Assembly (NCBI GenBank): GCA_024399955.1
Contig: JAKSNH010000005.1
Location: 62,001 to 126,000 of the forward strand
DNA length: 64,000 nucleotides
From: Paludibacteraceae bacterium
GTDB lineage: Bacteria; Bacteroidota; Bacteroidia; Bacteroidales; Paludibacteraceae
Direction of reading: 5' to 3'
The position numbers and the translations under genes are program-made. The notes under the pieces were generated by a model. The model did no database searches. It was not told where the DNA came from and worked only from the letters and a program-made list of their open reading frames with translations. Below are positions 54,029 to 63,734 of this stretch, piece by piece. Numbering within the stretch: the first letter of the stretch is position 1; every line of letters starts with the position of its first letter.

Positions 54029-55794
54029 AAAAAGTTCTCTATCTCATATTGCTTTTCATGAGTTGTGCACTTTATGCTCAACCTCAGCGCGTTCCTGCTC
54101 GCAGGGATCCGGTGGTACGTGTGCAGCCTAACGGAGATAGTCTGACCGTCTTGTTGCGTGGCGACGAATGGAGACATTGGATGATGACCGCAGATGGTTG
54201 GCATATCCGTGAGAATAAAAAAGGTGTGCTCTGTTACATGCGTTCATTAGGCGGAGTAGAACAAGAAGTGAGCAACCGCCAGGCACATGATGCCGACAAA
54301 CGCAGTTGTTGCGAAAAAAGATGGCTCAAGAAACACGGTGTACAGAACCTCTCTTACGCTCCTTGTCCTCCACGTATTGCTCCCAACGCAACACCCATGG
54401 AAGCAGCTGCCATTCGGGCTAAGTATGGCACCAAGCCTCATACAGCAGCGATGCAAGTTAATGTGCGCAAGACCTTCCCTAAAGTGGCTGTTATATTGGT
54501 TAATTTCAGTAATTTGGCGTTTGCCAACAACCATATCCGCACCGCCATCGATTCCATGTTTAACGCCATTGATTACGTTAATCCGTTTGGGGAGCATAGT
54601 GGTTCCGTTCGGCAGTATTTTAGTGACCAAAGTTATGGTTCATACAATCCTCAATTTGACATTTATGGTCCGGTAACTGTTTCTCAAGAATATAAATACT
54701 ATGGCACTAATTCCGGCGGTTCGGATGTTCGTCCCGGACATTTGGTTACGGAGGCTTGTGCCTTGATGAACGATTCGTTGGATTTCTCGCAATATGATAT
54801 TGACCAAGACGGAGATGCAGACTTAATCTACATCCTTTATGCCGGTCCTCCTGCCAGTGATGAGTACTATATCAATAAGAATTGGATTCCAGACCCGCAG
54901 AATCTGATTTGGCCTCACTACTCCACTATTGATCGAATAGGTTGCGGCACGAATGTGCGCACTTTTGATAATGTGCGAATCAACGACTATGAGGTTAGTA
55001 GTGAATTGGATGGGTATTTTTCTTTCCAGCCCAATACAGATAGTGTAGCTGTTGCTGCCGGCATAGGTATTCCCTGTCATGAGTTTGGACACGGAATCGG
55101 TTTACCCGACCAATACAACACGAACAATGGTAATAACACCAATTTCTCTTGGGACATTATGGACTATGGTTGCTATAACGGCGACACCTATACTCCTGCC
55201 GGTTATTCGGCTTACGAACGTTGGTTTATGGGATGGTTGACTCCTCGTCAATTGACCGACCCCGAGAATTGTATATTGCCTTCGATCATGCAGGATAGCG
55301 TGGCACTGTTGATTTGTCCTTCAGGCGAACATAACCTTGACGGACTCAGTCCGTTCCCAAGGTCATTCTACCTATTGGAAAACCGCCAACAAGAGAAATG
55401 GGACACCTACTTGGACGGGCATGGAATGATACTGACACAAATCAACTACAATGCCTCTCGATGGACCAATAATCAACCGAATAATACTTCCCCATTGGGT
55501 ATTGATATCATTGAAGCAGACGGTGTGAGCATGTCCATCAACCAAGGCAGTAAAGCGACTGACGCTTTCCCCAAAGGAGCCACCTTCTATAAAGGCATAG
55601 AGAACTTCCCCATTGAGAATATCCAGGAAAGTAATGGCATCATTACCTTCAAATTTAAGGGAGGAACGGAAACCGGGTTAGTTAAGCAAGTAGAGACCAA
55701 TCAACAAAGCAAAATCATCCTGAATGGACAACTATATCTCCATAAATCAGGACGATGGTATAATCTCTTAGGTCATGAAGTTCATCTCTTATAA
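54025..55794 (+). CDS. M6-family metalloprotease
   Basis: 589 residues. Signal peptide 1-18 (ALYAQ), a propeptide-like region (about 20-140) and an M6 catalytic domain with [11 protein letters not shown] (zinc His352, Glu353, His356), then a downstream beta region. The end ([20 protein letters not shown]) resembles a short C-terminal sorting tail. The protein is likely secreted or surface-attached. Its last 20 bp overlap the xth start. It is placed with mlaEF only by operon position. Confidence 0.88.
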   Translation: MKKVLYLILLFMSCALYAQPQRVPARRDPVVRVQPNGDSLTVLLRGDEWRHWMMTADGWHIRENKKGVLCYMRSLGGVEQEVSNRQAHDADKRSCCEKRWLKKHGVQNLSYAPCPPRIAPNATPMEAAAIRAKYGTKPHTAAMQVNVRKTFPKVAVILVNFSNLAFANNHIRTAIDSMFNAIDYVNPFGEHSGSVRQYFSDQSYGSYNPQFDIYGPVTVSQEYKYYGTNSGGSDVRPGHLVTEACALMNDSLDFSQYDIDQDGDADLIYILYAGPPASDEYYINKNWIPDPQNLIWPHYSTIDRIGCGTNVRTFDNVRINDYEVSSELDGYFSFQPNTDSVAVAAGIGIPCHEFGHGIGLPDQYNTNNGNNTNFSWDIMDYGCYNGDTYTPAGYSAYERWFMGWLTPRQLTDPENCILPSIMQDSVALLICPSGEHNLDGLSPFPRSFYLLENRQQEKWDTYLDGHGMILTQINYNASRWTNNQPNNTSPLGIDIIEADGVSMSINQGSKATDAFPKGATFYKGIENFPIENIQESNGIITFKFKGGTETGLVKQVETNQQSKIILNGQLYLHKSGRWYNLLGHEVHLL

Positions 55795-56536
55795 CGTCAA
55801 CGGCATTCGTTCCGCCATCAGCAAAGGTTTGATGGATTGGTTGCGAGACGAGAACCCGGATGCTTTCTGCATTCAGGAGAGTAAAGCGCAACCGGAACAG
55901 ATAGACACGATTGCCATGCAAGAATTAGGCTATCATTCCTACATCCATTCAGCCGAAAAGAAAGGCTACTCAGGAGTGTGTATCTTCTCCAAACAGGAGC
56001 CGGACAAGATAGTGGTAGGTATGGGTAAGCCTCGCTATGACAGCGAAGGACGTGTTTTGCGGGCGGATTTTGGTGAATTAACTTTAGTTTGCGTTTATGT
56101 GCCTAGCGGAACAACCGGAGATGTGCGGCAAGAGTTTAAGATGGATTTCCTTGAGGTGTTCCTCAAATGGTTGAAGGAACTGAAGCAAGAACGTCCCAAT
56201 GTAATTGTATGCGGGGACTTCAATATCTGCCATAAGCCGATTGATATCAATCATCCTGAGCGGCAAGTTGGGGTGAGTGGTTTCCTGCCGGAAGAGCGCG
56301 AATGGATGGACAGATGGCAAGAAAGTGGGATGGTAGATACGTTCCGTGAGTTTGACCAAAGTGCCGAGAAATATAGTTGGTGGAGTTACCGATTTGGAGC
56401 CAGGGAAAGGAACGCCGGTTGGCGAATTGATTATTTCTGGGTGAGTGACAGTTTGAAAGACAGATTAGAAAATGCAACAATAATGACAGAGGCGGTGCAT
56501 AGTGACCACTGCCCGGTAGGATTATGGATACATTAA
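55775..56536 (+). CDS. xth: Exodeoxyribonuclease III
   Basis: 253 residues of the EEP/AP-endonuclease fold. [18 protein letters not shown], then FCIQESKAQ (Glu), [22 protein letters not shown] (Asp/Asn), and the C-terminal RIDYFWVS and [11 protein letters not shown] carry the active-site residues. It repairs abasic sites. The start lies inside the M6 protease gene; lptB begins inside its end (13-bp overlap). Confidence 0.95.
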   Translation: MKFISYNVNGIRSAISKGLMDWLRDENPDAFCIQESKAQPEQIDTIAMQELGYHSYIHSAEKKGYSGVCIFSKQEPDKIVVGMGKPRYDSEGRVLRADFGELTLVCVYVPSGTTGDVRQEFKMDFLEVFLKWLKELKQERPNVIVCGDFNICHKPIDINHPERQVGVSGFLPEEREWMDRWQESGMVDTFREFDQSAEKYSWWSYRFGARERNAGWRIDYFWVSDSLKDRLENATIMTEAVHSDHCPVGLWIH

Positions 56537-57285
56537 GAACAGAACATTTAATTAAACGATATGGTAAGCGCACCGTTGTCAATGATGTTTCTATTCATTT
56601 ACAGCAAGGCGAGATCGTGGGACTGCTTGGACCGAATGGTGCCGGAAAGACAACCACTTTCTACATGACCACAGGTTTGGTGACGGCCAATAATGGTAAT
56701 ATCTATCTCAATGACTTGGATATCACCTCGTATCCCATGTACCAACGTGCCAAATTAGGTATTGGTTATTTGCCACAGGAGGCAAGTGTGTTCCGCAAGA
56801 TGACGGTTGAGGACAATATCCGTTCCGTGTTGGAGCTGACGGACTTCACCAAAGAATATCAGAAAGAGAAGTTGGAACAACTGATTAAAGAGTTTAACCT
56901 CAACCACGTGCGTCATAACTTGGGTGACCGTTTGAGTGGAGGCGAACGTCGTCGTACAGAGATTGCGCGTTGCCTGGCTATTGAACCTAAGTTCGTGATG
57001 TTGGATGAACCCTTTGCCGGCGTTGACCCCATTGCGGTGCAAGAGATTCAGGACGTTGTATGGAAACTGAAGGATAAAAACATCGGTATTCTCATTACCG
57101 ACCACAACGTAGATGAGACGCTCATGATTACAGACCGCGCCTACTTGTTGTTTGAAGGAAAAATCCTCTTCCATGGTACGCCGGAAGAACTGGCAGCGAA
57201 CCCGGTAGTAAGGAAGAACTACCTCGGACGAGACTTTGAGTTAAAGAAGAAAAGTCGTCCTGTAGAAGACGTGCCCGAATCCTAA
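56524..57285 (+). CDS. lptB: LPS export ABC transporter ATPase LptB
   Basis: 253 residues. Walker [17 protein letters not shown] (about 33-48), [19 protein letters not shown], signature [16 protein letters not shown], Walker [17 protein letters not shown] and DHNV. LptB drives LPS extraction with LptFG. The C-terminus has an extra charged tail ([13 protein letters not shown]). Confidence 0.94.
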   Translation: MDTLRTEHLIKRYGKRTVVNDVSIHLQQGEIVGLLGPNGAGKTTTFYMTTGLVTANNGNIYLNDLDITSYPMYQRAKLGIGYLPQEASVFRKMTVEDNIRSVLELTDFTKEYQKEKLEQLIKEFNLNHVRHNLGDRLSGGERRRTEIARCLAIEPKFVMLDEPFAGVDPIAVQEIQDVVWKLKDKNIGILITDHNVDETLMITDRAYLLFEGKILFHGTPEELAANPVVRKNYLGRDFELKKKSRPVEDVPES

Positions 57286-57335
57286 CATAATCGAAACATA
57301 ATCGAAACATAAAAATAGTTTGAACATAATCAAAA
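57286..57335 (+). repeat. 11-bp tandem repeats before the DUF4254 gene
   Basis: CATAATCGAAA twice (57286-57307), a third degenerate unit CATAAAAATAG and, after 6 nt, a fourth, CATAATCAAAA (57325-57335). They fill the gap between the lptB stop and the DUF4254 start, where no -7/-33 pair is seen. Confidence 0.8.
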
Positions 57336-57344
57336 TAATACAAT

Positions 57345-57953
57345 ATGAATTTTGCAGAATTAAGTAACGGCATTTTTAGTCAAGCCGTTGTGGATTACCA
57401 CAAAACCGACAACGTGGATGCTCCTATCCAAAACCCTTATCAAGAAGGAACCATTGAAAACGATTTGTATTTGAAGAACTGGATTGATGTTGTTCAATGG
57501 CATCTGGAAGATATTATTCGTGACCCGCAAATTGACCCTGTTGATGCATTGGCGCTCAAACGTCGTATCGACAAGAGCAACCAAGACCGTACCGACTTGG
57601 TAGAGCGTATTGACTCGTATTTCTGGGATAAATACCATAACGTTAAACCTTTGGCAGACGCACGTATCAACACCGAAAGTCCGGCATGGGCTATCGATCG
57701 TTTGAGTATTCTGCACGTCAAGATTTATCACATGACAGAACAAGTTGAGCGCGTGGATGTAAGTCCGGAGCAACACGATAAATGTGTGCAAAAACTGGCT
57801 GTGCTCAAAGAACAGTTATGCGATATGACCACCTCTATCAGCCAACTCTTGGACGATTATGAGGCAGGTCGCCGTGTGATGAAAGTATATCGTCAAATGA
57901 AAATGTACAACGACCCAAGTTTGAATCCGGTACTTTACGGGAAGAAGAGTTGA
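57345..57953 (+). CDS. DUF4254 protein
   Basis: 202 residues, mostly helical: IENDLYLKNWIDVVQWHLEDIIRDP, then RIDKSNQDRTDLVERID and INTESPAWAIDRLSILHVKIYHM are typical of DUF4254. Function unknown; in Bacteroidota it is often next to LPS heptosyltransferase genes, as here. The stop codon lies inside the first of the 7-bp repeats. Confidence 0.85.
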   Translation: MNFAELSNGIFSQAVVDYHKTDNVDAPIQNPYQEGTIENDLYLKNWIDVVQWHLEDIIRDPQIDPVDALALKRRIDKSNQDRTDLVERIDSYFWDKYHNVKPLADARINTESPAWAIDRLSILHVKIYHMTEQVERVDVSPEQHDKCVQKLAVLKEQLCDMTTSISQLLDDYEAGRRVMKVYRQMKMYNDPSLNPVLYGKKS

Positions 57954-57996
57954 GCGTTGAGCGTTTAGAGTTTAGAGATTAGCGTTTAGAGAGTTG
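57948..57996 (+). repeat. Seven tandem 7-bp repeats between DUF4254 and GT9 genes
   Basis: AGTTGAG, CGTTGAG, CGTTTAG, AGTTTAG, AGATTAG, CGTTTAG, AGAGTTG. They contribute the DUF4254 stop (57951-57953) and the TTG start codon of the GT9 gene (57994-57996). Confidence 0.85.
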
Positions 57997-59085
57997 AAAA
58001 AATTATTAGTTATACGATTTTCAGCCTTAGGTGATGTGGCGATGGTGCTGCCGGTGATTAAGGCTCTGGCAGCCGCCTATCCGGAGTGGGATATCACGAT
58101 GTTGAGTAAGAAACAATGGGGATCCCTGTTTCTTGACTTACCTGATAATGTCCACTTCTTTGGGGCCGATTTGAAAGGCAAACATAGTGGTTTAGCCGGT
58201 CTAAATCGGTTATTACACGACCTCAAGTATTGGGAGTTTGATGCCGTGGCAGATTTGCATGCGGTCATTCGCACGCTCTATCTAAGGCATCGTTGCCTAT
58301 GGCGAGGCAAACGTGTTGCACACCTGCATAAAGACCGCTATCAGAAGTGGTTGCTGGTTCGTCATTTTTACCAATACAAGCACCCCCTTCAGTCCACTGT
58401 TTCACGTTACCGGACGGTGTTGGAGGAACTGGGGTTTGAGTTTAACATACCCTTCCCGCATGGTATATCTAATGTACGGGAATTGTACGGGAATTGTACG
58501 GGAATAGTACGGGAATCGTACGGGAATAGTACGGGACAGACACGCGTAGCCAGTGGCATCGGAATTGCGCCATTTGCGGCTCATAAGGGAAAGATTTATC
58601 CTTTGGATAAGATGGAAGAGGTAGTTAAGCAACTAAGCGAGCGATTACACGCCAAAGCAGAGAAAGAAGGGACTGAATGCGAAAAAATCTATCTGTTTGG
58701 GGCCGGGCCGAAAGAAAAAGAGATTCTTCAAAGTTGGGCTGATCGTTACCCGCATGTAGAATGTCTCGTAGGTAAATATACGATGGACGAAGAGATTCGT
58801 TTCATGAGTACTCTGCGCCTGATGATTACGATGGATTCGGCCAATATGCACTTAGCCTCTTTGGTAGGTACTCGCGTGCTGAGTATATGGGGAGCCACTC
58901 ATCCTTGGGCAGGTTTCTTGGGATATGGTCAAAGCGAGAATGACTGCATCCAATTATCCATCCCTTGTCGTCCCTGTTCCATCTATGGCAATCGTAGATG
59001 CAAATTTGGCGACTATCGTTGCTTGGATATTGAACCACGAAATATTGTTGAACGCGTATTAGGTGCGCTGGCCGTTGAAGCATGA
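57994..59085 (+). CDS. Glycosyltransferase family 9 (heptosyltransferase-like)
   Basis: 363 residues of GT-B fold. N-terminal LLVIRFSALGDVAMVLPVI and C-terminal LMITMDSANMHLASLVGTRVLSIWGATHPW plus CRPCSIYG mark LPS core transferases of the WaaC/WaaF type. The start is TTG 57994, made by the 7-bp repeat upstream. Residues about 161-182, between the two domains, are encoded by 11-bp tandem repeats and would shift frame if a unit were gained or lost. It is followed by the InaA-type kinase with a 4-bp overlap. Confidence 0.88.
   Translation: MKKLLVIRFSALGDVAMVLPVIKALAAAYPEWDITMLSKKQWGSLFLDLPDNVHFFGADLKGKHSGLAGLNRLLHDLKYWEFDAVADLHAVIRTLYLRHRCLWRGKRVAHLHKDRYQKWLLVRHFYQYKHPLQSTVSRYRTVLEELGFEFNIPFPHGISNVRELYGNCTGIVRESYGNSTGQTRVASGIGIAPFAAHKGKIYPLDKMEEVVKQLSERLHAKAEKEGTECEKIYLFGAGPKEKEILQSWADRYPHVECLVGKYTMDEEIRFMSTLRLMITMDSANMHLASLVGTRVLSIWGATHPWAGFLGYGQSENDCIQLSIPCRPCSIYGNRRCKFGDYRCLDIEPRNIVERVLGALAVEA
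58474..58537 (+). repeat. 11-bp tandem repeats inside the GT9 gene
   Basis: Five full units GTACGGGAAT[TAC] (58474-58528) and a partial sixth (to 58537). 33 bp, or three units, restores frame; one or two units do not. Confidence 0.92.
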
Positions 59086-59813
59086 TAGAAATCAATCCCA
59101 AATATGAACACCTCCGTCCTTGGTTAGAGGCATTACCCCATACTTTCTCCCAAACAGGAGAGATTATCTATGATGCCCGCAATCAGATTCGTCGCTTTGA
59201 AGCAGGAGAACTGGTTGTATGCGTTAAGCGTTTCCATCAGCCTCACTTCCTCAATCGAATCATCTATTCGTATTTTAAGCGCAGCAAGGCTCGCAGGAGT
59301 TATGAGAATGGGATGTACTTACTGCAACATGGCATTGGTACACCAGAGCCGGTAGCTTATATTGAGCAGAAGAAATGGGGGTTCTTGGGATACAGTTATT
59401 TAGTTACGTTACAATCTCGTCTCACACGTCTCAATCGTGAGTTTACGCTCAACTACACTCCCGAATTAGATGCCACTATTCGTCCCTTGGCACGATTCAC
59501 GGCCAAGATGCATGATGCAGGTGTGCTGCATTATGATTATTCACCCGGGAATATCCTTTGGGACTACGTAGATGGGGTATGTCAGTTTGAGGTGATTGAT
59601 ATCAACCGCATGCGTGTAGGACGTCCCGTAACGATGAAAGAAGGTGCAGAGAGTTTGAGACGGATTTGTGCCAAGACTTCTTTCTTTATCACCTTTGCAG
59701 ATGAATATGCCAAGGCTCGTGGATTAGATTCCAAGGAGTGTGAAAAATGGATACTTTACTACCGAAATCGTTTTTGGAAAAACGGCAAAAAAGCACGATA
59801 CGATTATGAGTAA
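59082..59813 (+). CDS. LPS kinase of InaA/WaaP type
   Basis: 243 residues with an eukaryotic-type kinase fold: AGELVVCVKRFHQPHFLNR gives the Lys, and MHDAGVLHYDYSPGNILWDY plus FEVIDINRMRV gives the catalytic loop and metal-binding Asp. It probably phosphorylates a core sugar (Kdo or heptose) of LPS in the cytoplasm. Located inside the LPS cluster, overlapping its neighbours by 4 and 8 bp. Confidence 0.85.
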   Translation: MIEINPKYEHLRPWLEALPHTFSQTGEIIYDARNQIRRFEAGELVVCVKRFHQPHFLNRIIYSYFKRSKARRSYENGMYLLQHGIGTPEPVAYIEQKKWGFLGYSYLVTLQSRLTRLNREFTLNYTPELDATIRPLARFTAKMHDAGVLHYDYSPGNILWDYVDGVCQFEVIDINRMRVGRPVTMKEGAESLRRICAKTSFFITFADEYAKARGLDSKECEKWILYYRNRFWKNGKKARYDYE

Positions 59814-60420
59814 TAAGAACATTCATATTAGTTATGCCCTTACCGTCTGCAACGAAGCCAAGGATTTAGACAGGTTGCTCACCTACTTGCAAGACTACGT
59901 ACAAGCAGGAGATGAGATTGTGGTGCAGGCAGACCAAAACAATGTAACCGAAGAGGTCAAATCGGTAATCGCGGCGCACAAGCAACACATTACCACCTAT
60001 GCCGAGCACCCACTAAACTTTGATTTCGCGCAAGCGAAGAACCACCTGAATAGTTTGTGCAAAGGCGATTATATCTTCCAATTAGATGCAGATGAAATTC
60101 CTCAGCATTGGTTGATGGAGCACCTGACCGAAATCATTGCACAAAAACCCTGGGTCGGGCTCTTCAAATTGCCCCGTATCAACTTACTACAAGATGCTGA
60201 CGGTCATGCTGACGAACGCGTAGCTTGGCCGGATTATCAAGGTCGTATTTACAAGAACACACCTCGTATCTATTGGCGTCGTCCCCTACATGAACGCATT
60301 CACGGACATTGGTTCTACTGGCATTTACCCAAGACGGACCAATATGCCATCCTGCATTTTAAGATGAAACAACAGGACGCAGATAAATGGGCCATGTGGA
60401 AACAACACTATTCAAAATGA
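59806..60420 (+). CDS. Glycosyltransferase family 2 (WaaE/KdtX-like)
   Basis: 204 residues. HISYALTVCNEAKDLDRLL, DEIVVQADQNN, then FAQAKNHLNSLCKGDYIFQLDADEIP with the metal-binding DxD. Short GT2 enzymes of this form act on the LPS inner core. ATG 59806 (MSNKNIHI) overlaps the kinase gene by 8 bp; an upstream ATG would overlap far more. Confidence 0.85.
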   Translation: MSNKNIHISYALTVCNEAKDLDRLLTYLQDYVQAGDEIVVQADQNNVTEEVKSVIAAHKQHITTYAEHPLNFDFAQAKNHLNSLCKGDYIFQLDADEIPQHWLMEHLTEIIAQKPWVGLFKLPRINLLQDADGHADERVAWPDYQGRIYKNTPRIYWRRPLHERIHGHWFYWHLPKTDQYAILHFKMKQQDADKWAMWKQHYSK

Positions 60421-61499
60421 CTATTGCTTACTACATAGCATCACCTACTTGGGGAGGAGGCGAGCAATATGTATATGATTTAGCTCGCAGTCTAAAGGAG
60501 ATATACAATATAACTCCAGTTTTCTTATTCCCTAAGAATAGCGACCACAATATGGTGGATAGGTTTAAAGAAATCGGTGAATGTCCAGAATTTCAATATG
60601 CGCATAAGTGTTGGAGGTTTAGTCGTTGGGCAGGGAAAAAATTAGCAGAGATATTGGACCAATACGCAGTAGATATACTACATATCAATTCTCGACAAAG
60701 TTATTTTCTCGGTGTCTTTGCCAAACATTATGCCCATCGTCCTATACGCCTTATCACCGTACAACACCTCGTGCGTCAAGCCAAAAACACATTTTTTTGG
60801 CGTTGGGCATATCATCGCATTGACACACTCATTTGTGTCAGTCAAAAAGTCAAACAAACCTACCTCTCCGCATGGCAAGAACAGAACTGCCCATTCAGAG
60901 AAGTACAAGTAGTCATTAATAGTGTACCTGCCCAACAAGTCGAATGCAACTACACTACAAGCGACCGACCTACCATTTTTTATCACGGACGGATTTGTCA
61001 AGAAAAAGGAGTTATAGAACTTGCTCGCACATTAGAGCAGTTACAAGATGTATCCTTCCAGCTCGTACTCGCGGGATCCATCGCTCCGAATTTCGCGATG
61101 GCTTGGGAATCCTATTTGGAGCAAAGTCCTATTCGTGATAGAATTGTGTGCTTAGGGTTTCGAACAGACGTTCAATCACTAATACCTAAATATCAAATTG
61201 GTGTATTACCATCATTAGTTCCTGAAGCCGGACCTTTATCGCTATTAGAAAATATGGCGTTCGGATTACCCACCATCAGTTCCGACAATGGATCGCAACC
61301 GGAATATATCTGCACAGGGGAAAATGGGATATTGTGTCCTCCTGGAGATATTAACGCTTGGAGTTGTGCTATTCGCAAATTATTAACCCATCCGAACCTG
61401 GCATCACAAATGGCAAAGGAAGCACAAAAAGACTTCTTCAATAAATTCAGTTATGACCAATTCTTAAAAAAAATGATTCAAATATATCAATCCAAATGA
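60417..61499 (+). CDS. Glycosyltransferase family 4
   Basis: 360 residues from MTIAYYIASPTWGGGEQYV (GGGEQY is the usual donor/acceptor loop). Second half: IFYHGRICQEKGVIELA and the E-x7-E motif in PEAGPLSLLENMAFGLPTISS. ATG overlaps the previous stop (ATGA). Its base composition is more AT-rich than the neighbouring core genes, as is common for O-antigen genes. Confidence 0.87.
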   Translation: MTIAYYIASPTWGGGEQYVYDLARSLKEIYNITPVFLFPKNSDHNMVDRFKEIGECPEFQYAHKCWRFSRWAGKKLAEILDQYAVDILHINSRQSYFLGVFAKHYAHRPIRLITVQHLVRQAKNTFFWRWAYHRIDTLICVSQKVKQTYLSAWQEQNCPFREVQVVINSVPAQQVECNYTTSDRPTIFYHGRICQEKGVIELARTLEQLQDVSFQLVLAGSIAPNFAMAWESYLEQSPIRDRIVCLGFRTDVQSLIPKYQIGVLPSLVPEAGPLSLLENMAFGLPTISSDNGSQPEYICTGENGILCPPGDINAWSCAIRKLLTHPNLASQMAKEAQKDFFNKFSYDQFLKKMIQIYQSK

Positions 61500-62773
61500 T
61501 CAATTTCTTTCATAAATACCAATACTATATCGGTGCTATCAATTATGCGCTCTTTTTATTACTATTGATTAGCATCCCATTTCCTTCTATATTTTTTAAT
61601 ACTCTATGGCCAATATGGTTAGTCAGTTGGGCATTAGAGTTTCGTTTCTTGCAGCCCGCCAATAAACGCATTCATTCCGGACTGTGGCCCATCTTGATAT
61701 GTATAGGGTTCTTCTTATGGTCGGCTCTATCCATTCTTTGGTCGGATTATCCACAACAAGGATGGAAAGATATTGAGCGTTGTTTGTCTTTATTAGCATT
61801 GCCCCTTATCGCTATATATGGAGTAAATGAAAGATATAAAATGCACACTATACAAACTGTTTTTTTTAGCAGTTGCCTTGCATCGGTAGCGTTCTATGCA
61901 CTCACCTATTATTTTTGTCATATAATTGATATTCTGAAGTATTACCCCGGTGCGCATTGGTGGGCGATGTTCTCTAGTCCGTTAACACAACTAAAGCACC
62001 ATGGCTTTTATGGCATTGAATTATTTATTGCCTTGGGGTTCTCCGGCAGTATATACACCCATTACAAGACTATTTATTCCAAAGCGAGTGCATTATTAAC
62101 CGTAGGTATTGCCGATGCCATTCTATTATTTGGAAGCTTTGTTTCTGCTTCACGAACGACAATACTGCTGATTCCCATATTTATATTCGTTGCCTTCTAC
62201 CTCAATTATCATGGTAAAGGCAAATGGTGGTTAATTGCTGCAATTATTGGATTAGGGATACTCTGTAATAGTCTTTTCTTGCGCCATCCCCGCATGCAAG
62301 AAGCTATACATAGTACGCAAGGGGCCATTACACAAAATCAAATTGATGAACAATCCGAACCTCGTGTTTATATTTACAAAACCATCTTAGCGAATTGGAA
62401 AGATTATGGTCTATTTGGGATGGGAATTGGGACTCCACATATCTATCTGCAAACCAAATATCAAGAAGATCCAGCGGCACCAACTAATGCGTTGCAGTTG
62501 GGTTGGCATCCACATAACCAGTATTTCAATACATGGATGACTATAGGCCCGTTAGGTATGCTCGTTTTATTAGGTATTGTTATCTGCTTACCACTTTTCT
62601 ATCATGGTATAATAAAGCGACAAGCTATTTACCTGTCGCTTATCTATGGCTGGACTATGTTGACGGATTTAATGCTATCCTTCGCAAATCCACTTTATAC
62701 CCTGTTTATTGCTTTGATTATTTTGACGCTTGAAGAACGCGAATCAGATTCTTCGCAACCTGCTCGTCCGTAA
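61496..62773 (+). CDS. O-antigen ligase/polymerase (WaaL/Wzy-like)
   Basis: 425 residues, about 11 membrane helices. The Wzy_C region has SASRTTILLIPIFIFVAF and the periplasmic loop GMGIGTPH and GWHPHNQYFNTW, where WHPHNQY is the ligase signature. It joins O-antigen to lipid A-core or polymerises it. It starts in an ATGA overlap and ends in a 56-bp tail-to-tail overlap with the opposing GT4 gene. Confidence 0.82.
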   Translation: MINFFHKYQYYIGAINYALFLLLLISIPFPSIFFNTLWPIWLVSWALEFRFLQPANKRIHSGLWPILICIGFFLWSALSILWSDYPQQGWKDIERCLSLLALPLIAIYGVNERYKMHTIQTVFFSSCLASVAFYALTYYFCHIIDILKYYPGAHWWAMFSSPLTQLKHHGFYGIELFIALGFSGSIYTHYKTIYSKASALLTVGIADAILLFGSFVSASRTTILLIPIFIFVAFYLNYHGKGKWWLIAAIIGLGILCNSLFLRHPRMQEAIHSTQGAITQNQIDEQSEPRVYIYKTILANWKDYGLFGMGIGTPHIYLQTKYQEDPAAPTNALQLGWHPHNQYFNTWMTIGPLGMLVLLGIVICLPLFYHGIIKRQAIYLSLIYGWTMLTDLMLSFANPLYTLFIALIILTLEERESDSSQPARP

Positions 62774-63734
62774 AACGATTAGCTTGAATCGTTCCCTTAG
62801 CAACCATCTCTTCTCGGAGGTGGTTGTTTGTTAAAATAGCATGGAGTTGCGCTCCTATTTCCTCTATATCCAACGGATTGGCATACAAAGCCGCCTCACC
62901 TCCTGTTTCGGCAAAGCAACTGCCGGTGGAAGTTAGAACCGGCGTTCCTACACACATAGCCTCTAAAATAGGGATACCAAATCCTTCAAATATGCTTGGA
63001 TAGCATAGCACTTCAGCACCTTTGTAGATGGCGGGGAAATCAACAAAAGGTACACCATGACGCAGCAGCAAGGTCACTCCTAATTGCAGAGCCAACTCAG
63101 CAGCTTCGTCAGCGTACTTACTATGTCCACCTATCGCCACCAATGGCATATCAATCTTGGCCGCAGCCATCGCACGAACCAAGTTCTTGAGGTTCTTACG
63201 CGGCTCAATAGCTCCTACGTCCAAGAGGTAGTTCTGCGGTAGCGAATATTTTATTTTTACTTCAGCAATCTGTTCCTCAGAGATAGGTTGACGGAAGATA
63301 TTACTGCATCCCTGATAAACAACCTCAATCTTGCTTTCATCTACATGGAAAAACTCCATCATGTCACGTTTCGTTTGCTCCGAGATAGCGATAATGGTAT
63401 CGGCCGCTTTGCAAGCAAAACGAACTTTTTGCGAGAATAGCCAACGATAAGTCGGACTGTATAGTTCAGGATATCGCACAAAAATAGCATCATGCATCGT
63501 TACTACCGAACGGGCATTAGACCGACCAATCGTGAAGGGCAGTTCACCACTCAAACCATGGTAGACATCGCATTCCGGCACCTTCATGAACGAACGGCCC
63601 AGACCGCTTTTATCCATCAGCACAACTTCCCAATCCGGAGCAAACTCACGAATCAGACGCACTACATCACGACTATAATTACCTAAGCCACGATGGTTGT
63701 GAAAATACCGTTTTGCATCAAATACTATTCGCAT
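62718..63734 (-). CDS. Glycosyltransferase family 4
   Basis: 338 residues. N-terminal IVFDAKRYFHNHRGLGNYSRDVVR is typical of WbpY/mannosyltransferase-like GT4; second domain LDVGAIEPRKNLKNLVRA and the E-x7-E in EGFGIPILEAMCVGTPVLTS. The start MRIVFDAKR (63734) overlaps the sulfatase gene by 10 bp; an ATG 12 bp upstream would add MDRT. It belongs to a separate minus-strand operon at the right edge. Confidence 0.88.
   Translation of the reverse strand: MRIVFDAKRYFHNHRGLGNYSRDVVRLIREFAPDWEVVLMDKSGLGRSFMKVPECDVYHGLSGELPFTIGRSNARSVVTMHDAIFVRYPELYSPTYRWLFSQKVRFACKAADTIIAISEQTKRDMMEFFHVDESKIEVVYQGCSNIFRQPISEEQIAEVKIKYSLPQNYLLDVGAIEPRKNLKNLVRAMAAAKIDMPLVAIGGHSKYADEAAELALQLGVTLLLRHGVPFVDFPAIYKGAEVLCYPSIFEGFGIPILEAMCVGTPVLTSTGSCFAETGGEAALYANPLDIEEIGAQLHAILTNNHLREEMVAKGTIQANRFTDEQVAKNLIRVLQASK

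Noticed and set aside
58474..58537. CRISPR-like array
   Set aside because: Units are 11 bp, directly adjacent without spacers, and lie inside a coding gene. No other repeat-spacer pattern or cas gene was seen in the window.
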